Shown here: positions 27,601-39,600 of the stretch, piece after piece
Layout of the letters: the number at the start of each line of letters is the position of its first letter
Numbering within the stretch: position 1 is the stretch's first letter
From: Glandiceps talaboti
Taxonomy: Eukaryota > Hemichordata > Enteropneusta > Spengelidae
DNA length: 64,000 nucleotides
Direction of reading: 5' to 3'
Assembly: GCF_964340395.1 (NCBI RefSeq)
Contig: NC_135553.1
Span: 6,728,501-6,792,500 of the forward strand
Position numbers and translations under genes: made by a program
The notes under the pieces: generated by a model
Told to the model about the DNA's origin: nothing
The model's input: only the letters and a program-made list of their open reading frames with translations
Databases searched by the model: none

Positions 27601-30600
27601 GCAGCTCTAATGATAGCCAAATTTTGTTGTAAGAAATAGGGGAACAGCAAATTTTGGTGCACCACTAGAAATTGTGTGCATCAGTGGTACGTCAAATTGG
27701 CCTAGAGGAGACACTGAACCTGAGATAGTTTCCTTTAGAAATATATAGTGAGATAAATGTGAGTTGTAGAAAATTTAATGTGAATACGTGCAGTGAACAA
27801 GTTGCGTGTTATAAATTCATAACTTCGTTTCATAATATAGGCTTCAAAAAGACGGTCGTTTTGAAAAATGAAAAGCATAAAATTTAATGCAACTATGATC
27901 AGTTGTGCTATACTAGTCTAGAATGAAGCCAAAAATAACATTGTTTTCCCCTTTACCATATGTAAAATCTTGTAATATTCACAATGAATTTGTGGGTACT
28001 AAATTCATATGATAATTATGCCTCAAAAAGGAGATCATTTTGAAAAAAATGAAAAGTGTAGAATGTTAAGTAACTTTGACTTTGATTGTGCTATATTCGT
28101 TTAGAATGACGCCAAAACTAACATTCTGTTTCCCCTTTACCTAACATCACACACCTAAAATAATGTACAAATATCAAGTGAACTAGTCAAGTATACTAGT
28201 AAAACTGTAAATTATGAAATTCTGTTGACTATCCAGTTTTACGTTGTAGTTTGATCAAATGTAGGAATGCCCAGACTATCTAAAGAGTGATGTACAGGAA
28301 ATATATTACATTACTGTATGTATGAAAGAATCGCCATGTGAACAGAGTGATGGCCCCTTGGTCAAGGACTGCCCTGTAAGAATCTGTTCTGTTTACAGGA
28401 AATAGATGTCCCTAATGAGTTTCCTTGGAAAAGAATCCTTTCAGTTGCAAAGCTAGTCACTAATACAAGCCATCTTTGTACTCCATTACTTCAGAAAATA
28501 GTTAGAAGTTCAAAACATATTAAAGGCGGAATATTTTGATCTTTGTATGAATCGAGGGAATAATTGTGGAGAAAATAGAAATCTCAGATTATGTATGCTG
28601 TTTTTTGGACGTCGCATAGACATTCATATGTTTTCTTTCTTTTTTTCTTGTAGGTTTTTTTTAAGCTCTTTGAAGATGTGCTATTATGCAAGAAATCAGG
28701 TAAGGATCTCTTGAATGCATTGCAATCTGTCAGTGACATTTCCTGCCGATGATAACACCCCTACCATTGCACTATGTGGTGTAATGGTATGTGGCATGTG
28801 AGTCATTTATGGAGTATGGATTTCCTTCTTGTGTTTTCATCTAAATATAGAACGTTTCCAGAAGGATCTATGTCTGTGGTTACAGTAAATATAGATATCC
28901 TGTGACGACATCATGTCACAACTCTACAGTACATTTTCGATTACGCCACAAGCTCGGAAGTACATGTTGTACACCATTCAACTTGACTTAGACATGTTGT
29001 ACCATTCAACTTGACTTAGACATGTTGTACCATTCAACTTGACTTAGACATGTTGTACCATTCAACTTGACTTCCACATGATATGAGTTGAGTCTCGGTC
29101 ATTCCCAGCTTACAAAGTCAAATTTTGAATGCATACTTAAAAACGTTCTGGAAACGTTGGTGACTACTTTTTGAGTATTTGTGTACCCCTAATTCATGTC
29201 TGATTTATTTAGAATACTTTCATAAGGAACTTTGTTGAACATAGTGTACGGAGGCTAAAGATTTGTCAGTTAGAGTAGCAGGAAACAAATACTATTAAAC
29301 TTTTTGTATGGATAGTTTTGGTAGGATCCTCCAACAATGCAGAGAATGTGTGAAAACTATGGTGATTAGTTTCACCTGTGTCAATAGGTGGTTTTGTTGT
29401 GTTGCCAGCTAAAAACTCTTATGTTCTAAGCATTGTGTCAACAACTGAGTTGTTACATATTTGTTCACGATATCTGAGAATTCATTTTTTGCGTCATCAC
29501 TGATTTTTCTTACAACTGTGTTGCAGATATTGGAGTATTGTTTCTTTGTATTATCACTGACTTGTTACAACTTTGTTGCAGATATCGGAGTATTCGTGTT
29601 CTTTGCTGCCGGCCAAAAACATTCTTCCTATGAAGACATGTCAATGTACATTGATGATGAAGAAGAGGAGGACGCTGGAGAAAAAGAATTTGACTCCTTT
29701 GTTCAAATAATCAAGGTTTGTGAATTTCACATTTATGTGCAGGTTATGCGAGTTATGTGCCAGTTTTTAGATAGTGAAGTATAGTCACTTTGGAACACTT
29801 ATTTTAAATGATTGTCACATTATGTTTTATACACTGCGGACCTTGATCATGCAGTGGTGACAATTATGCTGTGAAAATGTCTCCAAAGCACCAACATTTG
29901 GTGTGCCAAAAGAAATTGAATGTCATCATTAAAACATCACATTGCCTTAGTTGGCATGCTGATCCCAATTACAGATAATCATGTTCCTTTCTTATTTTCT
30001 GGCCATGTAGAATTGCAGGGAGAAAGGAAAGCCAGTACCAGAGAAGTTTACTGACGACAAACTGGCAAGATTGAGAGAAGTATTAATTCAAGAGAGAGAG
30101 GCATTAAAACTCGACAAGGTTAAAAAGGTGAGTTATTGTATATAAATATAAACCTACAGTAACTTCAGGAACTTCCCTGATATAATGAAATGAAAGTGTT
30201 TGAAATATGTGTTGGTAAGTACATACAGTGGACTCGGATATTAAACTGTAAACTCAATAAATAAGAAAGCAAGCATGCCATGTGTACATTTATTTTGATA
30301 AAAACGATTACTTTGTCCTTGTTAGTAAAAAAAATTGGATGTAGTGGTGAAATCAAGTGATTGATTCCAAAGGAATGCTGGCACTAGTCCCTGCACACAC
30401 AATCATTATCATATGGTTTTTGTGCTGAAAACTTAATTGATGTGGCATGTAAGAATTTCATTTGACAGTCATATTTTGCCAAGGACAACCAACTTTTTTT
30501 TTAATTGTACATTTCCTTCAGCTGTCTGTCCAGTTCCTTATTGCTGTGTTAGGTAATAAGGAAATTATTTATTTTGACAGATATGTTATGACAGTAGATG

Positions 30601-33600
30601 GAATTTTTGAAGCTGATCCTGTGCAGTGTTCATGAAACACAGACCATAGTCATTAACGTGAATAGCCTTACTTGCACCTCTAGTGTTGCATTTATGAAAA
30701 AAACAGACTTGGCAGGAGTCAATAGTGCCTCACTTGATCCTCAAAACTGTCATCTCCAGTTGAATTGTGGAAGTGAACATTTAAGTATACTTTCAGATTG
30801 TGTGGCAAAGCTCATGGTATTTGTTGAAATCCAAAATATTATAAATTATGCATACAATAAAAAGATGCAGTTAAGGAAGTTACTACAAAGATATTTCCTG
30901 AGAAATCTCACTACCTGTTTTGACGTGATATTATACACATGATTGAGATTCATACAAAATGTATTTTGTGAAATTATATATCATTTGTTAAATGTGAAAA
31001 TTGTTTAGCTGGTAACATGGTCTTGTCAAGTTTGTATTCATTTTCCTGTCCTTCAAAATAATGCTATGTGTTGCTGAATCAATTCTACCACCTACTAGAC
31101 ATCTTACTTCAGCTCCTAACCACGATTTTAACAGTGTGTGTGTTGGTGTATGGGTTAGGATGTATGTGTGTAAATATACGTTTATGTGTTCTGCAAACTA
31201 AATCCTAATATCAGTCTGTTTTCCTCATTTCAGGTAATAAATATGATGTATGTGTATGTTACAGTCCAGTGTCAGCTGTCAACTTTGTACTTCTGACTTG
31301 ATTCTCATTTTCTTCTTCTAGGTCTACTTCGTGTTACAGATTCTAACACTTCTACACATTCTTACATCTAACAGGTGTTGACTAATCAGAGAGGTTGCTG
31401 TATTTTCATGTTATTACATGTAATCTACAATATTTTCCCCCCCTGAAAAATACTTTTTAAAAGGAAATTTATAATACCTCCAAATCACTGATGGTCTTTT
31501 GTGGGACCATGCTTTGCTTAATAATCTCCTCTCCTAAATTAGCCAACAAATGTTTATGTTAACCAAAAAGTTATTGTGAATCATGTCATTGCAATGAATG
31601 GTAGATGGTGGACAAGTGAGATATATAACAAGTACCTTGTTAACTAATGTAGTGGTTTGACGTACACATTCAGAGTGCAAAAGGGAAGGGATGGGGGTGG
31701 GGGGGGGGTTCTTTCTTTCCCATTCTGCTGCATTTCCATAAAACTTTTGTGTGTGTGTGTGTGTAGAAATGATAACGTGTCATTGCATTGCACTGCACCT
31801 TCAAATTTCTTATAACTGAAATTAATAGCTTTAGATGTGTTGCAGTTTTTTAGCAAAATATATATTGTGTCAGATCAAGATACCGACATGTAGCAAAGAT
31901 CAGGGGTTAACGGTGGCAAAGAACGAATGGAAAAATGTTACACCTTACAAACAGTGGACCGAGTAATACTGGTGATAATAAATAGGATTTACAAACACAC
32001 AAGCTATAATCTTGATATGTATTGGTGTATGTCATAATATCTTTCATGTGCTAAATTTCCCTACCATATATTAACACACATATTGTGCATTCAAGGATGT
32101 AGTGCTGGGCTCACAAGTGTGTATTCGGGCCACTGTATTGACGGTATAAACTAACAATTGACTGAATGGGCATGTTACATCATTCTATAAATACTGGATT
32201 GGGGTAAATTTTATATCTCACCAACAAGTCTGTGTGTTACATGCAAGGGTTTGGGTGATTGTTTTTTTTTTCTTGCTGACACATCTGTGTGCATTGCTTT
32301 ACAGCAGTCTGGAAAGAAATCCAAACAGCAATCAGTGCCTGTCAGTAAGGTAATAACGCATCACAACTACTTTTTTGTCCTCCCATTCCCTTCCTTTTTA
32401 CTCACAAAAACTGTCTTTTTTTTGGATGAACGTGGTTTTATTCACCATAATTGTATTTTTCAACAACTTGCATATGTTAATCACGCTCTACATGCCCAGT
32501 AGGAATTGCCTAAGTTGTTATTTTTGCCTTGAAACATGAAAGTTGGTCTCAGAGTTGTTTGATAATGATAAAGTCGATTTTCAACATTTGTTTCAGTATT
32601 ACTGTTATTTACTGACAGTTGTGTAGTCAGTCTATGTTCACAGTCTTTGTTATTCTATTTCACTTTAAAGCAGGTCTTCACATGGAGGAGAAATCACCAT
32701 CCAAACGTCGTATGAAATGAGACATGTTTATCCGCTGTACAGAAATCTTTGCAACTCTAATTTTTCTTTGTTTTTCTTCTAATTTTGACTTTCATACAGC
32801 CAAAGCAGAAATCAAAAAAGCAGCTGAAAGCCGAACAACGTCGTCGGGAGAAGGAAATGCAAGAGATTGCAAACGACTTAAAGGAAAAAGCTAAAGTTGA
32901 TCAAGAGAAACTCGAAAAAAGAAAACAGGTAAGGTGACTGACAGGAAGTAGCTACTCATCCTTTTAAAGTAGGCGTTGGTGCTGAATTTGTTACAGTTTA
33001 CTATTTTAGAAACCTCCCAAACCATCATGAAGCATCAGTGTGAAGTTTTCATAATTCACAAAATTAAAAAAATATATACATTTATGAGGTTATGCATCAA
33101 TGTAGCCCATATTGGCAAATTAGAATACAGTGAAAGACACGGAAGCTGTCGTAAATACAAGTTTTGTCTTTCAATTGGTATTACCATGATTTACCATACA
33201 GATGAAGAGACACATTAGGTGTGATAACACAATCACACTTTGTTGAATTACTCACTACGATCAGAGTAACTGAACAGACATTGACTGATGCTGTCTCAAG
33301 CCAATATACCAAATTAAACAAATCTGGCAGTTGATGTATCGCTCTGACTACAGAATATGTGGCATGCTGTCCACCATGAATAGTAATATGATATGAGATA
33401 ACTTGAATTACAGTTGCAAAGTATACCATGTTTTGTGTCATGAATGAGAAGTGTATGGGAATGTCAGTATGTCCTTTTTTATGTCATGAATGGCAAAAGT
33501 GAATGTTTGCTGATAAGTTTTCTGTCACGAATGTGAAGTGTATGTATGTATGAGGACAGTTTCAACTGTGTCTGTCGCTGTACAGCTCATTAAGTATTGG

Positions 33601-36600
33601 TTGTTGCTATAATACCAATATGTACATCATGTTGCAACATAAATATCATTACTAGTACTGTCAAACTGCTCAAAGAGAGATACTGTGTGTGTACTTGAAT
33701 GGATATGTCAGGTTACCATTAATATTGTCGTTTATATAAGTTAAGTAGAGTTATCCAAACTAGAGTGATGCATTGATAGAAATGTCATGAAATATGCCTT
33801 GCTTCATTCTTTTGACAGGCTGAACAAGAGAAACTTAAGAGGCTAGAAGAAGAGAGACAGAAGCAGTTAGAGGAAGATAAAAAACGACAAGAAAAGTATG
33901 TACTTTTTATCTTTTTTACATTGATACTTTGTGTATTGCAAGACTTTGCCCAGTATTAGTGTTCTACTGAGTATGGCTAAGATTCTAATTAGAAATGATT
34001 AGTCAGAGATTACAACCCATAAATCTTGTCATGTCTTTTGACATGTTTCCAACCAATTGCATTTATAAACAGCTGTAAATTTCAACTTTTGGTGTTTGTG
34101 ACTCGTGGGTTTTGCTAAGGTTGGGAACCCAGCTACAGAAAGGGGGGGTGGTTAGGTACTCACACCTTGATCTTTGTGGTAAACCTTATGAAGTGATTGA
34201 GGGGAATGAGGGTAAATTGTCCTAAGTTTTTACCTTTGTGAAAAAAGACACTCCTGTAAGACATGAACGTTTCAGTCTTTTTAAAGAGCACATACATTGT
34301 AGTTCATTGAGTCAAAAATCAGAAATTGTTGATCATAGAGCAAACATGCTAGTTGTGCTCATGAGTTTGTACAGATGGAGAGAGTCATCATATAGTTTAT
34401 CCAAAGTCAGTCATTACATCATAATTGTGACAAATGTGAATCTGTAGCGTTAGTAGCACCACTTGTTATGTGAAGTATTCACAGTGTTATGAGTATCTCT
34501 CTTGGATGTCATCACTTCAAAATATCTGACTACTTCTGTAGATTACTGTCAACTGCTACCACTCAAAACAACAGCCAGTTTAGTAGGATAGATTGTAATT
34601 ACTCTATCATTAACTTCATACCTGGATGTTTGAGAACATTTAGAAATATTACTGTGAACATCTTTTATCTTTGATTACTTGGAGTCATGTAATGTTTCAT
34701 CTTTTTCGTAACTACAGAGAAGCTGAACTTAAAGCACAAAAAGAGGCAGAAGAAAAAAAGAGGATAGAGATCCTCGAACTTGAAAACGAGCGCCAGCTTG
34801 ATATGGAAGAAGAAGCTGAGCGCAGAAAGCAGATAGAATTAAAACGTAAAGAAAAAGAAAAGTTAAAGAAGGAGAAGAAGGAAGCAGAAGCTAAAAAGGT
34901 GACTTGCTCATGTGATTTTTAGTTTGACATGTGCAGATTACTAGAGTGTTTTTGCTGAAAAGTGAAAATACAGCTTTCTTCTTTTACAAGGATGAGTAAT
35001 AGCCCCCCCCCCCCCCCAAAAAAAAAAAGAAAGAAAGAAGAAGACCTTTTAGTAAAATAAAATAAAATATTAATATAATATAGATAAATAAATAAAAACA
35101 ACAAAACAGAAAATGTTAGCAACACCATTTGGGTGGCATCAACAGTTCATTTTATACTTCTGGACAATAAATTAAATGTTTTTTTTGCTGACGTCTTATT
35201 CCAATATAGAAACAAAATGGTAGGACTCCAACAATTTATAAGAACAATGTTGAAATAAAACTCCAACCAGGTTTTGAAACAAAGTGGCGTGTATACACAC
35301 TTAGCAATTTTGTCTGTTCAAAATCATAATATCATTCCTTCATTATCAGTAGTGTGCAGATTGAGATCTTGGAATGGTTATTCCTAAAATGTCACTTATT
35401 TTCAACTCTATAAGACCGAAAACATTTTCATCTTAACAAGTTTTTAACTATTTTATCCTTTTTTTCTTTCCCTCTCAGCTTGCTGAACAGAAAGCTAAAG
35501 GTAAGTTGATATCTATATTGACTAGGCAATCAAGTAGATGCTAAGTGTCTCAGTAATTGCAGACGGCTTGATATCAGACAATGATGATAAGGTCAGGTTT
35601 AGTAGAGTGATAGCAGAGTTAAGCGATGGTGTCTTTAGACGCTTGAAGTGACAATGTGTTTAGACTAATAAAGATGTCTAATAGACTCATATGGAAGCAC
35701 ATAGAAAAACTAAGTTAGACTGGATATTATCAGAATGCAATGATTTAGTACATTTTGTCATATGAAAATGGAAGCTTGCAAAATATTTTTTGACAGAGTC
35801 AAACACTTGATAACATCCACCCCACCCCCCGTCACATCAACAGGGTATACAATTATGATATTTGCAGCTGTGTCTCAAAACATGTACATTTTATTTAAAG
35901 TCTGTATATCATATATGGCCCCATCTCATCTGGTGATGTCATGAATGTATGAGGAATTTAGCTTGATTCAAATTCAAAGGCATTCCTTAGAACAAAATTG
36001 GTGTTCCCACAAAAACCATTGAGAAAATGGAAATGGGGTTTCTACATTGATGGCTCAGAAGGGGGGGGGGGGATAGTGGAATTAATATTGTCATTGAAAT
36101 TGAGTGTTCCATTTGCTATGTACACTCAGGGGCTATGTTTCTGTCACATTAGTATTATCTTATCAGTGGAGCCATAGGGATTACATGGCTTACTTCTTTA
36201 TGTTTTAGGCCAACTTTTTAAACCCAAATTTTAATCTATTTTAAAATTGTAATCCAAAGAAAGTGGGCCTTTAAAATGACATGTTTGTCTGTTTGTTGAT
36301 TTCTTACAGCAGAAGCAGAACAAGCTAAAGTTCAGGCTGCTAAGAGACAACAACAACAAACTCAACAACAGCAGCAACAATCTCGTTATCCTCGTGAAGT
36401 GCCACCAAGATTTCAACAACAGGCAAAAAATCAACTCAAGAAAGACCAACCATCAAAAACAGTGCAACCAATAACACTACCAAATAGTAACAAGAAAATG
36501 GGTAAGGATTCCTTTTTAACTCTTGTCTTGTCTTGTCTTGCCTTGCCGTGATTGTTTATCTAGGTTTTGGCTTGCAAGGACCTTTGTCAGTATATATTAG

Positions 36601-39600
36601 CACTTGCCTCATATAAAACCTTCGTCAATACATTGTATCCTGTAATTCATTGTCATGGAGTTTATTTTGCCGAAGAAGTTGCTCTTGAAACTGTCGGCTA
36701 TGCAGAATATGTCTGTGATGGTATATTGCAGAAAAACTGGACTGTTTAACCCACTTGAGGGTGCTGTTTACATGACCCTCTACCATACATAGAATCAGTG
36801 GCACGGTTATCATTTCTCATGTACTCAGAAGTATTATATAGGTTGCTTAAAAATAACTGCCTACTTCATTTTTGTAACAACATTTTACTGTTGATGTGTT
36901 TCTTGCTACTCCTGTTATCGCTTTAGTATTCAAAAGTATGCTATTTTCATCATTTAATAAAAGTGTACACCATTGTTAGCAAATGTGCACAAATTGAAGT
37001 CACTTTGCACTTGAAATGTTCTCAAATATGTAAATTCAACAAAAGACATGCAATTATGATGAAAACTCATCTGTACAGCATTTGTTACATTATGTGGCAT
37101 TGATTTGTGTTGTTGGTTGTTGTCTTTTTTGCACAGATGACAAGATGGATACAGAAACCAATGAATTTTCCATGTGGAATGATAACGGTGCTTGGAATCA
37201 GGTTGTGGTTGATGGAAAGGACCAGGAAGCATGGCCAGCAATTACACGGGAATTAGAGTCAGTTATGATGGTGGACAATGATGACTCCATTAAGACTGGA
37301 AACAATCCAGAATCTGACCCTAATTCTGTTTTTGATTCCAATTCCAAAGTTAATTCCATATCCAATGTGCCTGGTCAGGTGAATCACATGGGCCATGCTA
37401 CGGCTGAAGCTCAAAGTCGTGGATCAAATGACATCTCTAATAGACAGAGTTCAGGGGTCACAGGAAGTGCCAATTCTTCCACTAGTGCAAATGCCAGGAA
37501 TTTTTCCGATTGGAGTGCAACTTCGTCAAGTGGATCTTCTACTTGGGGTGCTACAAGTACTAGTTTGTCGTCAAGCTTGAATCCTACATCTGTTGACTCT
37601 TCCCAGAGCAAACAGGGTACTGAAGGTGCTGGTGAACTGAACAATTTGAATTTGAACTCAGGCTGGGGTGCCATAGGCTCCTCCGCCAACTCTCACAATG
37701 TTCCTTCAAGTGTGGCCAATACAACTGGATTGTCTCCAAGTGACTTGGGTGGAGTAACAGCCACTCAACCGAACGCTATAGGGAGCAACCCAACATTAGG
37801 TGGACCGTGGACAGCTGTAGTTGGAGGACGTGGGCCACAAAAAAATCCACAAAGTCCAAACCCAATGTCTACTAATCTCACACCAGGTGGGAACATGACA
37901 CAAGCTACATCCAGTACTGGCAATGGACCAAATCACTCATTTACTCAAGCTGCAATGCAAACTTCTGGGCTGCCTACCAATCCTGTCTCCCAGACCAGTC
38001 TGTCCAGCTCTGGCTGGGGACTGTCCTCCGAGAGACAGGGCCTATCTTTTACTGTAAGAAGTGGGAATCAATTTCCCGCTGGTGCTAATCTAAAGAGTAC
38101 CAATCCTGTGTGGAATATGCCTTCTTCAGGATTTCCAAGCCATAGTACGGATAAGCCGGGTAACTTTACTGCCGATGGAGCAGCCAATAATATTACTAAT
38201 GCTGCAAATGGTGCAGATTCTTGGCAGGGATCAGGTAAAAATAACTTTAAATATTGTAATCATGTATGCTACCATGTGAAATAATCACTCAAGCTGAGTT
38301 TATAAGCTTTTTTACTCAAGTGAAAATACTTGCATAAAACTTTGATTAAACCATTCTTAGTATAATGTTAATGTTGATGCATGTCTTCTATGACTTACAA
38401 TTTTCTTTGGCATTGTTAGAACAGTTTATTGCATAGTAGGGATTTCATCACCATTTTTGTATGTTTATAATAAATTATATTATGAGATCATTTATGAGTG
38501 TCATCTTAATACCTGGTTTAAGTTCAGTCAATTGCAAGTGATACATGATTATGTATGCTTCAGTAAGTAGTATATACTGAGAACCTTGTAAATATGCAGT
38601 AAAAAATATGACCATGACACATATACACACAGCTTAATTGTGCCCCTTTCAGTTACTAGTATTCCAAATCCGGCCCCTTAATGGCATGGCCGATAGTTTC
38701 AAGTCCAACTCAAACTAGATGACTAAATTTTAGTGTACTTGACTTGTATACCCTGTATAATGCAGTTTTATGCTGTAATGATTCCTAGAGGTATCAACTC
38801 TTCATAATTATGGGTATATTATTATTAAACATTGTGTCAAAGAGAAGAAGTGAATAGAAGAATTTTTTTTTTAGTCAGGTAGTTTATAGCTTTGTCATTG
38901 TCATACTATTGTGATGTGCAAGTCAGTTGACTATATTATGTTTTGCTACCCGACAGCAAAAACATGATTTTGTAGTCAATCACTCCACAAAACAAAATGT
39001 TGAACAATGGAAGAGATATAAGGTATAAATATGTAGAGTGCCTCATGATGATATTGTAGATAGCGCCCTCCGTGTGGAGAATGCACATAGTATATATAAT
39101 GCACATGCGTAGTCACGCCGCCGCAATGCATCCTTGGGTAAAACCACCCCAGAAAAAATTGCATAGTATATAGGATGCGCATGCATACTAGTCGTTAATA
39201 TTGGTTATTGTTTAAGAATTTGCAAACCTCAGTATTACTTTGATACAATATTTATTGACAAGCTTGGTGTTCAGTATGCCCTATTGATTCTCAGTGTTAC
39301 TATTTACTACATCAGCTGATAGGTCCTAACCCAAACATAACTTAGATTTTTACATTGAGAGATGCATTTAGTTATGTATGTATTTACACAGACAACTTAT
39401 TTTTGTCAATTTCTTGTCATTTTGTCTCCTTCCTCAGGCTCTTGGAGTACAACCAGCACTGGTAAACTTAGTCCCAGCAGCTCTCAGAACTGGGGGACAT
39501 CAACCTCAAGTATAAACACTAATCCGGGTAGTGCTAATGATTGGGGTAATCCCCAGCTAACAGGGACTACATCCCACGGTTGGGGAAGCAATGCTTCGAA

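Noticed and set aside
36567-36749. 60-codon frame between TNRC6 exons
   Set aside because: Lies within an intron bounded by firm exons, with no splice support.
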